A stretch of DNA of 64,000 bases, from assembly GCF_000247815.1 (NCBI RefSeq), contig NC_021677.1:42692864-42756863 (forward strand), read 5' to 3'. Source of the DNA: Ficedula albicollis. Lineage: Eukaryota > Chordata > Aves > Passeriformes > Muscicapidae. Under the pieces are notes generated by a model. The model saw only the letters and a list, made by a program, of their open reading frames with translations, did no database searches and had not been told where the DNA came from. Made by a program: the position numbers and the translations under genes. The stretch's first letter is position 1. The number at the start of each line of letters is the position of its first letter. Positions 12,601-26,490 of this stretch are shown piece after piece.

Positions 12601-15049
12601 CCTCTGAGTTTTTAAACTAACTCAGTCTTTTTTTTTTTAATCCTGGAGTGCAGATGACTCTTTTGGATCTTGGTGTTGGGTTTTTTTAGGATTTTGGTTT
12701 GATATTACTAGCACTACTACTTTAAGGGTAGTGCCTTAAAATGAAGTTTTGTCAGTGGAATAATTGTGCTGTTGGATTTTTTTCTGAGACAGATTCTTAG
12801 TTTGGATTTCGAAGCATTTGAGAAGCATCTGAATACATGGAAGAGACTTACTGATACTTAGGCATATCACTACCTGTCAGGGATGCAGCCTTTTGCCATT
12901 CCTTCCCATTGCAATGCCTTCTTTTCCCAAAATCAATGAGGAGCTTTTCTTGAAGAACACGTCGTCTTAGAGCTGGCTCGTTCCTGAGAGCAGAGAGTCT
13001 TTGCCAATGCTGACTGGAGTAAATTCACTTAGGCTGATGGCTGATGAAGGGCTGGAGGATTTATAACTTATTTGAGTTCCCATACATCACCCTCTGTGTT
13101 GCTTGCTTATGATGGCACTGCCAGAAGATAAAGAAGTGCAGGAGGCTCAGTGCAGGCCATAGTGACAGGCCAGGGACAAATGTCTCTGTTGGGTAAATTG
13201 ATTTGAATGGTTCTGATGAAGTATCAGGCTGGGCTGAAAATATGATTGCATTTAGTGATCCAGCTAGCTTATTATCCTGGTGGAATTCCAAATGCAGAGA
13301 AAGTTAATTAAAGTAACATGTGTATGTATTTTGTCTAGAATAGCAGACATGGATTTTTTTAGACATCTCTGCATGCTAATCTTTTACCCATATCTTATCA
13401 ATCTAAATACAGTCTTGTACTATTTCTAATGTAATGGAATTGCCATGAGGCTGATAAATATCAGTTGTAATTTATAGGGTGTTTATTCAGGTAATGGTGT
13501 ACAGAGTACTTTTTACAGTCCCTAGAGTCTAAACAGGCAGACACCTAGAGGCATAAAAATGCATTATGAAAAGACAGAAAACAGACAAATTGTTTTATTT
13601 TCTGCAGGTAAAATTTAATGGACATAAAGCTTAATATGGTGCTAAGAATCTGTGGTGGGTTTTTTCTTTCTTGTTTTTTATTTGTACAATGGATGCAGAG
13701 CTTGAGAAAAAGTGGCTGGCATGAGGATTGTTTAATTACATTTTTCTGAAGCAGAATACCTTGTTTTCTTATAAGTGTTGCCATTGTGTCCCCTGTGAGT
13801 CTGAGCCAGCATTTCCCCCCCAGCTGTGAGATGTCTGACAGAGAGGGGCTGAGAATGGAGGCTGTGCAGAAGAGCAGCCTGCTGGCTCTGCAAGCTGTGC
13901 CTGCAGAGCGGCTGGCACCCAGCTGCTCCCAAAGGCTCTCACTCCTTTGAAATGCTCTGTGGTGCCCATCAGATCTTTTGATCACTTTAGGGCTTTAAAG
14001 AAAGTAAGCTGTTCTGTGCTAGCTCATGTCACTACCTTCTACGTTGAGAGAACATTTCTGTACAGCCCTTTATAGCTGAGAGGTGTGGGCTACAGCCATC
14101 CTTGGGCTCGAGGTGGGTGTCAAGTCCGTGCTCTGCAAGGCACCAGCATTAAAGCTGTGTATGGATCTTCTCCAACTGCAGTTTGAGGAGCGTTCTTTTA
14201 TGTGTGTATAAAGTTCTAATGCTGCTGGAAAATTGCTAACTGTTCTAACTCATAATTGGGGTCAGGGAAGCTGAGGTGGAGAACAGAAAGTGACACTTTG
14301 CTAAGTCAGGTTGCCATGTATTGGCCCAGAATGCCAAGATTGGCCCATCTCTCTTTACACCAAGGTACAGATGATGCATTGTTTTTTCTATTCTGTTCAT
14401 ATTTCTTGCTGCATGCAATGCTTTAAGCAAGGTTGTAGTTTTAGAAAGCATTGATAGCTGACAAATAATGTTCAACTTTTTCTTTTGAGACAAATCTGTT
14501 ACCTCAACCTTTTCTTTCACATAGCCTTCCTGTCTGCTTCTTCCTGTAAACGTGTGACAGGATGGGGATCACTATTCTTTGCTGGTTCAGTTGTTCCTCA
14601 GCAGCCTTAAATTGCAGGCATCTCCTGCAGTGTGAATGTTGAGATGGCTTGTAGGACACTGCCAGGAAAGCCTACAGCATGCAGATTTGAGAACAATCCA
14701 GCAGGAACTTGCTAGAGCTCAGACTGAAAATCGTTTGGTCTCCCTTCTAATCTGTCATTTCCCATCAGTACAATAATAGAGGAGATTATCCCTAGTGAAA
14801 CTGAAAATGCAGAGGGCTTTGACCAGTGAGCCATGGATAATCGGGGGAAATATTAGTGGAGGGCTCAGTCTCCTGCTGCCAGCAGTGGTGACAGGTGGCA
14901 TGGCTTTGTGGCATGGAGACAAAATGTCAGTCAATCATGTTTTATTGCTTCAAATTTTCTCAGAGCAGAAACATTACAAAATTAAGCCTCAGCACTTGCT
15001 CTGTGTGAACAATAAATATACAAGAAATACATTACAAGTTGCCAAAATT
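6691..15049. other. Long unique non-coding stretch
   Basis: About 8.4 kb with no recognisable gene, RNA, transposon or tandem duplication. Poly-T runs occur near 12630 and 12665. Minus-strand frames of 100-146 codons at 10847-11307 and 13545-13985 have no family resemblance and overlap other frames, so I treat them as chance. Confidence 0.55.
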
Positions 15050-15174
15050 GCTGGTCCTGCATGTACTGCAGTAACACTGAATTAAGACTTGTCTCTGAGA
15101 CTCCATTCTACCGCTGGTCCTGCATGTACTGCAGTAACACTGAACTAAGACTTGGCTCTGAGACTCCATTCTAC
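15050..15174. repeat. Tandem duplication, 63-bp period, two copies
   Basis: Copy 1 is 15050-15112 and copy 2 is 15113-15174. I count two substitutions (GAATTAAG against GAACTAAG; TTGTCTC against TTGGCTC), so the copies are recent but not identical. Confidence 0.93.
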
Positions 15175-16029
15175 AGTCCAGCTCTATCACTTTCCCAGGT
15201 ACAGGAGTCAGATCAGATATGCTCTCTTTTCTTTTAAAGATACTGCATTTCCATTTCAGACCTCTGAACTATAGCTCAAAGACTTCTGATTGATGAAATT
15301 TTGCTGTTTCTTTCCTAGTATGAAGGATCCACAGACAGGGCAGTAATTGACCAGATGATCCTGCAACTGGTTGTTTTTCTTATTTATTTAAAATTAATGG
15401 AAAGATTGTCTGACTTTAAACTGCTTTAATTCAATAAAAATATCAAAGTTTTTTAATAATCCTCTGGATTGGATGGACAGTGTAATGTAATATTAGGGTT
15501 TTGTTTTGTGTGAATACTGTAATTAAAGTATTGTTTTCAACACTAGAAGTGGCTGGACTTTATAAATTCTGACTAACAGCACAAATCTACCTCACAGGGA
15601 CACTTGATTGCTGATGTTTTCAACTACATTTTAATATCCTTTGAAAAATGTAGAAATAATGCAAAGCATATATTCACAACAATAAGGATATTATGGTGGC
15701 AAGTGTTCACTTCAAAGAAAAAACTATTCATGTTGGTTGAGAAAGTGGTACTTCTGCTGCAGATCTTGGAATAAATAATGTAGGGCCTTTTTTATTAATT
15801 CTGTAAGTAATGGTTCATGTCAGAGTCTAGATTTCCTCATTGCTTCTTTGGAAAAATCTTTATTAGTTTTTTAAGAATGTGTGGCCAGAGACAGCAGACA
15901 CTGGTGTCTGATAATTAATAAACTTATGAAGTGGTTCTGTTCTGTGCTGTTTCTTCCCCTGCAAAGGTGTGATGAGTTCCAGCTTGTTAGCCAATTGGTT
16001 TTTTAGCTCTTTATCACACTGCTGATGGT
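15175..16029. other. Unique AT-rich non-coding sequence
   Basis: No gene or repeat is recognised between the 63-bp duplication and the rearranged CR1. Confidence 0.5.
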
Positions 16030-16090
16030 TCTTTTAGCAGGATGGGTTAGAAGGGACCTGATAGATCATCTAATTCCAACCCCCGACGTT
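16030..16090 (-). mobile_element. CR1 3' terminal fragment, minus strand
   Basis: Read on the minus strand, this holds the CR1 signature GGGGGTTGGAATTAGATGAT followed by CAGGTCCCTTCTAACCC. That is the 3' UTR just before the terminal repeat. It lies about 55 bp from a CR1 coding fragment of opposite orientation (next entry), which suggests a single rearranged insertion. Confidence 0.8.
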
Positions 16091-16144
16091 TTCCTTATGA
16101 AGAGCTGTTTCTTCAGTAAGGTGAAATAAAATGCCTGTGTTTTG

Positions 16145-16345
16145 GCATAGGGCAGTGGTGTTCCCAAGGGGTCAGTGTTGAAGCTGATATTGCTTAATGT
16201 GCTCACTAATAAGTGAGGTGATAGGATAGAATAATTCCTCTCTAAGTCTGCAGGTAACACTAGATAGTGGAATCAATTGGTATGCCAAATGTCAAGGCTG
16301 CATTTCAAAGCCACTCTCATGACCTGGAGAAATGGGTTGCTAAAA
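16145..16345 (+). mobile_element. CR1 ORF2 fragment, plus strand, decayed
   Basis: Plus-strand sequence matches the CR1 reverse-transcriptase region. GTGGTGTTCCCAAGGGGTCAGTG corresponds to the PQGS motif zone, TCTGCAGGTAACACTA to the zone after the catalytic motif, and GACCTGGAGAAATGGGTTGC to the conserved LEKW region further on. It is interrupted and non-functional. Together with the inverted 3' fragment at 16030-16090, the arrangement fits 5' inversion by twin priming. Confidence 0.72.
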
Positions 16346-16630
16346 GTACTAACCACCCTAAGCACTGTGTGGATGAATTTGGAATCTTGTTTCCAACTGA
16401 GAATGAGGAAGCAATAGAGAGGCTAAAACACCCCCTGCGTTCACTGCAGGTCCAGAGGAATTTTGTGAGGGAGCAGGTTTGAGTTCAAAGCCACTCTCAT
16501 GACCTGGAGAAATGGGTTGCTAAAAGTACTAACCACCCTAAGCACTGTGTGGATGAATTTGGAATCTTGTTTCCAACTGAGAATGAGGAAGCAATAGAGA
16601 GGCTAAAACACCCACTGCGTTCACTGCAGG
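16304..16630. repeat. Tandem duplication, 180-bp period, two copies
   Basis: The segments 16304-16450 and 16484-16630 (147 bp each) are identical except for one base (C at 16433, A at 16613). The 33-bp remainder of the unit follows copy 1. After copy 2 only AATTTTGT resembles it, consistent with a small deletion and decay. The left part of each copy includes the end of the CR1 fragment, so duplication came after that insertion. Confidence 0.93.
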
Positions 16631-19600
16631 AATTTTGTTTGATTGACTTATCCACTGGTTGTCCTTGCTCCTGTTGCCTGCCTAGCATAAGAGAAAATGT
16701 GAGGCTACTGTGTTTATAGCATAAGCAACTCCAAAGCCTAGCTACAGCACTCCTCTTCTTGCTTCTCTACAGATTTCTTTATGAGGCTTCAAGGAATAAA
16801 ATCTGAAATAGTTAAACTGAGCGAATCGTATGTGGATTTTGTTTCCTCACCAAAGGCAACACAGAAGATGGAATATATTTGATCTCTATGGATAACATGG
16901 AAGTTGTCTGGTTTGCCAAAAGCCAGTTTTTAGTTTTTCAGGCTACTGCCTGAAGGCAGCTGCTTCCTTCAACCTACATTTAAGACTAAGGGGTATGACA
17001 ATGAAGTATAATAAAAGTGAGGTTATATTTAGAGGTCATGCAATGTGTCCTCTGAATGAGGCTGCCTCAAATTTGAAGGCAAGTTGTGCCCACTTGAACT
17101 TTATAGAACTTTAAAGCTCTCTATATGCAGAGAAAGCATTTCAATGGTAGTTTTACAGAGCAGCATCTTATCCACACCTTTATTTTCTGTTTATAACAGA
17201 GAAGAATTTTCATTAGATCCACCAGCGTTATGTTGTCTCTGTTTTTGTCCTTTATTTAGATACTAGTTTCATTATGTCCTGGCACACAGAGACTAGCCTA
17301 TGACTTTTTGGGAATCATTGGATGAAAAAGGACAGTAACAGTTCTGCATGTTCTTGTTGGAGGGATGTTTTCCTCCTTATAGTTTGGATTTCAGTGTCCT
17401 GTCTATGTCCCTGGAACAATAGACCTTTCCAGCTCCCCTGAATATTGGATCAGTAATCCTGTATTTAATTTGCATAATTGTAGTATAGTGATAATGCTTT
17501 TATAAACTTCGTCAAGTGCTTTGTATAGGAAAGGAATATAATGGCCCCTGACAGCTTGTAGGGTTATGTGGTACTAAATAAGCATTCCACATCTTAAAAA
17601 TGGACTTTACTAGTCATAAGTTGGAAATCCAATCTAAAGAAAAGCTACATGATGGAAAATAAACAGCTTTTGTGAGCAGATTGTCTTATGGAATTTCTGG
17701 CAGACAAATGCTGTAAACAGTAAGGGTTTACTGTAGCCTTCTCACATCCTTTGGATCTGAAGACTTCCCTATTTCTCTTATGGATTATTGTTTATTTGTT
17801 CAGTAGACTGAACTGCACACTTGGAGACATTTCTGCAGGCAGCATTAACTCGTCAGGGGGTTGGGCACACTTTCTACTCCCAGCTGCCCTCATCAGAAAG
17901 TTGTGTCCTACCCTAAGCAGCTGCTTTGGAGACAGCTGGCACAATCCAGCCACCCTTCAATTTGTGCTTGCTAGCAGCTGTCTGGCACATTGTTATTTCT
18001 GAGATCATCCCTCTTTTTAATGAAGCAGCTCTGTGTGTCTTTACTATTGCTCCTGGGTGTGCTTTAGGTCCCAGCAAAATCTGTGAGTCCTTTGGTCATC
18101 ACAATGAATTTTTTGGTGGCAACAGGACAGCTTGATACGTTGCTCCTGTGTCACAACAGATGTGGTGTTACAGTGTGGGAGAGGGAGGACCTGATAGTCA
18201 CAAGTGCTGGCCTAATGCTCACCAGGGCTGTCCAGTCCTAGCTGTGGGCACTGGTGCTCTCCATGCTGATAATCTCTCATTTGTCCAGCACCTTTACTTG
18301 GAGAGGGCCTGAAGCAATTTATGAGCTGCACTCAGGAAATGTGTCCACCTCTGTGTTGAAACGAGACAAGTATATGATGGTGCACAACACAGCTGCATGA
18401 GTTTCAGAAAGTGTTGGATAATCACCAAAAGCTACTAGGTGAATGACAGACTTACTGTTACATGAAGGAGTGCACAGCCATTGGATTCTCTTTAGATGTC
18501 TCCCTTTGAAGAGGACATCTGAGCCAAAGGCAAAGGCCAAGAACAGACTCATAAAGTCTGGATTATGGTGATTTTGCATTTTCAATTATTTCCTTCCCAG
18601 GAGCTTCACTAATGTTTGTTTTGTAGATCCTGGAGGAGCCCAAAGCTACTGTTGGGCAAAAGCTCATGTAATCAGAGCATTTAACAAGAATGCAACAGCT
18701 GGGCACATGCTCAATTGTGAGGCTGGTAAGTTTTAGAAATTCATCTGCTGGAGCTTTTTGTGCAAAGATCTTTAGGATTGTGAGGAAGCTTGTTCAGTTC
18801 GTTAAACATCTGTGGAACAGTTCATGAAGTTTATTTAATGGGATCTCTCTTTCTATGATGAAATGCACTAATAGAATTAGTGCTAGGTGAATATGTGAAC
18901 TGGAGCTGATAAACACCAAAACCCTCTGAGCAACTAACTTTATATCTATGGATTAAACTAATATTAATCAAACTAATCAGAAACTGTCTTTCCTAAGTGG
19001 AGGTTCACATATGAGTAATCATCTATATCTTACAACTAACCATGCATGCCACTCTCTTTAATCAGTCTTTATTCAGAGGAGGAGGAATAGCAGAAGAATA
19101 TGAGGATACTGTACATTAGGAAACATTCAGTATTTTATCACTTTGTGATGGGGTTTTTTTTATTGTTAGGCGACTGGAGTCATGGTGTGTGTGTATGGGC
19201 TGGTGCTCCTCTTCCTGCAGAGGGCTGCTGAAGCAGCTGTGGCTCTAAGATGCCATCACCTTTTCAGGGTCTGAAGCTGAAAGATAGAAAACAGACTTCT
19301 TGCTGGTCAGGTGCACAACTTGTGTGGAACCTTCTCTGTTGCTACTTCTCATTTCCAATTTTATTTGTAGGCAGAGTTCTCTCTCTCTGGTTGCTCTGCA
19401 TCTCAAAGAGAGTCTCTTTTACTGCTTCCTAATATGGCTTTGTAGCACTTCTGTAGCTTGGGGAAGAACATTTTCCCTCTGAAGTCCTTCAGTCTTTCCT
19501 CGGCCCTTTACCTGATTTTCTGGGCTCTTTTTGTTCCTCCTCTCACAGGACAGAGAAGAGGAGGATGGAACAACTGCAGCAGTACCACTGGTGCTGTAGA

Positions 19601-19840
19601 CCAGGGGATTTAGGGAAGAGAAATTTCTGACAAACTAACACTGATGAGGAAGAGAAACATATGCTTCCACTCATGCAAGGCAGTGCAGAATGAATACCCT
19701 GAGGCAAATGCAGTTCTTATCTGTTTCAGGTGAAGGGAGATACACTGCTTTTTATTGCTTAGGTGAAAGAAACTTAATGACTTTTCAGCAGTACAGTAAT
19801 TACAGTCCTGGTGGAGCCTGTAGAGGCAGGAGGTCACTAA
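16631..19840. other. Unique non-coding sequence
   Basis: No gene, RNA or transposon is recognised over 3.2 kb. Isolated acceptor-like sites (for example near 16773 and 18626) are not paired with a convincing open exon and donor. Confidence 0.5.
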
Positions 19841-20103
19841 CACCTGAGCGAGTCTGATTCCAAACAGTTTAAAACAAAGGACAAGATGCTTTGGGAAAAA
19901 AAAAACAAAAAAAACCCCTAAAACCCAAAAAACCTGTGAAACAACAAAAACAATCACCTGAGCGAGTCTGATTCCAAACAGTTTAAGACAAAGGACAAGA
20001 TGCTTTGGGAAAAAAAAACAAAAAAAAACCCCAAAACCCAAAAAACCTGTGAAACAACCAAAAAAAACCCCTAAAACCCAAAAAACCTGTGAAACAACAA
20101 AAA
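19841..20103. repeat. Tandem duplication, 114-bp period, A-rich, about 2.5 copies
   Basis: Copy 1 is 19841-19954. Copy 2 starts at 19955, both beginning CACCTGAGCGAGTC. A partial third copy of only the A-rich tail (about 20058-20106) follows. The tail carries CCCTAAAACCC-type strings between A runs. A 173-codon minus-strand frame here is low-complexity repeat translation, not a gene. Confidence 0.9.
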
Positions 20104-20145
20104 CAATCAAACAAACAAACAAACAAAACAAAAAAAAAAAACAAA
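20104..20145. repeat. (CAAA)n microsatellite and A-run
   Basis: Four-base CAAA units run directly from the tail of the 114-bp repeat, followed by a run of A bases. This looks like simple-sequence expansion. Confidence 0.85.
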
Positions 20146-22246
20146 GAAGAAACCAAATAACAAAATGGTTTTGTCCTGAAGGTGTTTAATTACATCTGCT
20201 GGGGAAGAAAGTAGGAATGTGGTGTTTCCTGCATGGCTCAGGAGTCAGTAAATGAGAGTGAATATCTGGCTTGGTGAACAGCAAGTCATTTCTGGCTGTG
20301 CCAGAGAGAAAATGCCTGAGTTGCTCAATGTCCATACTCTCAACTTTCTGTTCAACTGAATCCCTGTTTTTGTGGATCTACTTTAATACTAGTGATGATG
20401 ATGTCCTCAAAATTTTTCCAAAAGCCCTGAAATAAGATGCTGAAGATCAGGTCTTTCTTAAGCTTTTTCTTCTCCAAGTGAAGATGAAAATGGTGTACTG
20501 GACTGAGGATCATTACTCAGGGCTCTCAGCATCAAAATGTAAAGTGTCCTGTACCCACAAGTTCAGATTCTGGCAAGACTAGTTTTTTTGCTCTTAATTC
20601 TCTTGCCATAAATGCAGAAATTCTGTTTTTCCTCAGGATAACATGTCTCTGATCAGTAACACTACTAACGCATTTTAAAAGGTATGGAAGAGGAGACTTA
20701 CATACATTAACTTGCTGTTTCAAGATGTTTATTTCAATTTTCATATTTAGAAGAGACTTTAAAAGTGAGGAGAACAAAATGCTGCTACAGAATTTGGTGG
20801 TGCTAGTGTGGAAGTTGTATTACATCAGTAGACAAAAGGTCTGTGAAGGGCACACCTGCTGAGATGCCTTGAGTGGAGAGAAAGCCCTCAAGTAGTTCCA
20901 GGATGGATATCTATGTACGTGCTTTTCTCTGTGTGACTATCCAAAGAGAGAGAGGAGAATTACAGAATGGCTGATTCCAGTATGACTGGTTTAAGACTCC
21001 AAAAGGGCATTCAGAGTTAGCTCTGGTACCAAAACTGTTCTGCAAATGTTCATGCTGCTTGTGTCCCCAGGTTAAGGTTGTCTGTAGGCTTTTCATTTCA
21101 GTCCTGTGCATGGTACACCCAGTGCCGATGTGAGCAGTAAGATGAATGGCTATTTATTTCATCTTACCAGAGCTAATCCATCATGGTGCATGTAGCAATT
21201 GGATTTCTGCACTCCAAAAAGCTTTTACTTCCAGATATTAAATAAATAAATAAATAGATGTAAGGACCTCTCTTTCTAAATCTTTATTTTCTTTCTTCTT
21301 GTTCTTATTCTTCTCCTTGCCTGCTGTGTAATAAATACGTTTATTTATTTTGGTAAATATCCATAATTTGAAAATAGCTTTATTTAGCACTTACCCCACC
21401 ACAGACATAAAATGACTGATAGCAGCATTGTTCTGGAATGCCAGAAAATTAAGTCAAGATTTCTATTTTTAATTCTTCGATTAATTGCAAGCAAATGTTT
21501 TCATTCCTGTGGATCAGCAAAGACATTGCTTGAGGATGGAAAGATATAACCTTTGCTGGGTCCTATTAGTATCTTTCTGTTGGAATTGATTATTCTTTTT
21601 CTTTTTTGAGGTTTCAGCAAAATAGATGAAATGACAATTAATACTTCATCCTCTGAGGTTCTTTCTGTAGTCATTAATAACATGTTTACCTGCCCCTTAT
21701 CCCTTCTAGTTCCTTTATCAAATTCTACTAATGTTTCCAGAAATGTTTTGTTTTTCTTTATAATGAAAATAAAAGCTTTATCTAAGATATTTATTTGATC
21801 ACCTTTGGTTTAATTTGTTTTGTTTAATTCCAGAGATGTCCCATTGAACCCATCTGTCTACTGTGTATGTTACTGTACAAGATCAAACCATTTTCTACTC
21901 TGTCCTATGTGATTGGTTAGTTAGGTGGGTTTTTATTTTATGATAAATTCCAAAGCCTAGCACTTCAGTTTTACTTTCTATGCTGAGGAAAAACTCCTGA
22001 GGGTTACTTTTTCAAAATTTAAAGGACAGTTTAGGGAGAAAACAAACACCATCATTTTGCTTCAATTCATTGTGGTATCTACTTGTATAAATCATTAAGA
22101 AGATTAGAGGTGGGTTAAGACATTGGGGCCCAAGCTCTTTTTGTTTAGAAGAGCTGTGAGAGGGGGCATTATTACATTTAAAGAGTCTATGTATGTTTTT
22201 AGTGGCTATTGAAGCTTCAGATTTTACTGTACACCTTAGTATTTAG
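20146..22246. other. Unique non-coding sequence with a short (TAAA)n run
   Basis: No gene is recognised. A short TAAA repeat lies at about 21239-21256. The last 100 bases lead into the C homopolymer. Confidence 0.5.
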
Positions 22247-24892
<2,646 letters not shown>

Positions 24893-25190
24893 CTAGATAA
24901 TCATAGGATCATTAAGGCTGGAATAGACCTCTCAGATCAGTGAGTCCAACCTTTGAACAAGCCACTACCATGTCAACTAAACCATAGCACTAAGCACCAC
25001 ATCCATTTGATTCTTGAACACTTCCAGGAATGACACTTCCACTCTGGACAGACCATTCCAATGCCTGAACATCCTTTCTGTGAAAATTCCTCCTGATTTC
25101 CAGCCTGAACCTGGTGCAACTTGAGGCCATTTCCTCCTGTCCTTTTGCTAGTTGTTTGGGAGGAGAGCCAACCCCCACCTGTGAAGTTCT
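24893..25190 (-). mobile_element. CR1 LINE 3' fragment, minus strand
   Basis: The plus strand shows the reverse complement of a bird CR1 3' region in order: AATCATAGGATCATTAAGG, GAGTCCAACC, CATGTCAACTAAACCATAGC, TTGAACACTTCCAGG, CCATTCCAATGCC, TTTCTGTGAAAATTCCTCCTG, GCAACTTGAGGCC, TCCTCCTGTCCTTT, and CCAACCCCCACCTG. The element runs right to left and is 5'-truncated near 25190. Only untranslated sequence is present. It ends 630 bp before another CR1 copy of opposite strand and different subfamily region. Confidence 0.93.
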
Positions 25191-25819
25191 CATATGCTTT
25201 TCCTTAGAATGGAGCTGTATATTGTTCTCAGTGAATTTTTTAGGCCAGTAGCATTAGCATCAGTATCCTGGCTAAGCAGCAAAGGCTCTGTTTTACAGTC
25301 CCTTTACAGCTGCTTTGCAGTCTTTTACTTCCAGTCCTAGCTATGATTTAGCCTGCATTGTCACGTTCCTTTTTGGGATACTGAACAATTCCTCTAAAAA
25401 AAATAGTGAGAAGACTCTATTTTTTAGTTTCTTGATTCTTCCCTCGTCTCTGAACTCGATAAATTGTAGCTTTCTCATTTACTCTAAGTTTTCCTGGAGT
25501 TCTGTAACTGTCTTTTCCCCCAGTTTGATTCAGAAACTGCTTTGCCATCTCAAGCCTCCTCTAAAGAAAGCAGCTTTGTTAGAAGTAATGAAAACATTGA
25601 AACCAAAATTCTGGAAAACCACTTAGTCTCTATATGTCTGTACTGTGCTTTGTGCTTGTCTACAGTTGTGACATGTCCTATAGAGTTGGACAAGGCATTT
25701 ATTAAGGAGCACAGGAAGCCAAGGGATGAAGATCCCATGTGCTGTTCTTCTGGTAAATATTTATCCTATACCACTTGAGCCTGACAAGTTTGGTGGTGTT
25801 CTGTGACCAGGGTTAAAGT
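25191..25819. other. Unique non-coding sequence between two CR1 copies
   Basis: Pyrimidine-rich patches occur, but no gene or transposon is recognised. Frames of 62-103 codons overlap on both strands and have no resemblance to known proteins. Confidence 0.45.
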
Positions 25820-26490
25820 GTTGGTGATTAAGGGAAGAGCCACTAATGTCATCTACATGGACTAGTGCAAGCACTTGACATTGTTCCAAGTGACACCCTT
25901 GTTCCTGAACTGGAGAGACATGGCTTTGATGGGTGGAACACTTGGTGGATAAGAAATTGCCTGAATGGCTGCACTCAAAGAGTTGTGCTCACCAGCTCCA
26001 TGTCCAAGTGGAGACCAGTGATCAGTGATGCTCCACAGGGGTCATTATTGCGAGCTGGCCTTTTTAGCATCTTTGTTAGTGCCATGGACAATGGGACTGA
26101 CTGCACCTTCAGCAAGTTTATTGACAGCACCAGGTTAAGCAGGGCAGTTGGCACACAGGAGGGAAGGGGTGCCATTCAGAGGGACTTTAACAGGCTGGAG
26201 AGGTGGTCCCGTGCAAACCTTGTGGTATTCAGCAAGACCAAGTGCAAGGTCTGTGCCTGTGTTGGGGCAATCCCAAACAGAAGTACACATTGGGTGAGCA
26301 ATAGTCTGATAGCAGCCCTGAGGAGAAGGATTTTAGTACACATTGGGTGAGCAATAGTCTGATAGCAACCCTGAGGAGAAGGATGTTGCTATGTTGGTGG
26401 AGAAGGAAATCAACATGACCCAGCAATGCACGCTCACAGCCCAAGAAGCCAACTGTATTCTGGGCTGCATCAAAAGAAGTGTACCCAGCA
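25820..26490 (+). mobile_element. CR1 LINE, ORF2 reverse-transcriptase part, inactivated
   Basis: A 5'- and 3'-incomplete plus-strand CR1 copy. The frame at 25865-26350 shows the RT landmarks in order: the RHGFDGW region, the trp-arg-pro-val and PQGS-like motif, a weakened catalytic site where the expected FADD is replaced by FIDS, the region where a leucine-glutamate-arginine-tryptophan precedes the asparagine-leucine turn, and then the ORF2 C-terminal part. Beyond a 53-bp duplication, sequence such as CATGACCCAGCAATG and GGGCTGCATCAAAAGAAG continues the family, then stops near 26490. Loss of both catalytic aspartates as a pair plus the truncation make it dead. It does not encode a host protein. 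Confidence 0.93.
26282..26386. repeat. Tandem duplication inside CR1, 53-bp period
   Basis: Copy 1 is 26282-26334 and copy 2 is 26335-26386. They differ by one clear substitution (GCAGCCC against GCAACCC). The unit is CR1 sequence that occurs once in the family consensus as I know it, so duplication followed insertion. Confidence 0.92.

Noticed and set aside
13545..13985. A 146-codon minus-strand open frame
   Set aside because: No recognisable domain or splice context, and it overlaps other frames. The length is plausible by chance in a slightly GC-rich patch.
19900..20100. CCCTAAAACCC strings as interstitial telomere repeats
   Set aside because: Vertebrate telomere repeats are CCCTAA in register. 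These strings are irregular and belong to the A-rich repeat tail.
19610..20131. A 173-codon minus-strand open frame
   Set aside because: It translates the A-rich 114-bp repeat and CAAA microsatellite. The repeated phenylalanine/valine peptide follows from the DNA repeat.
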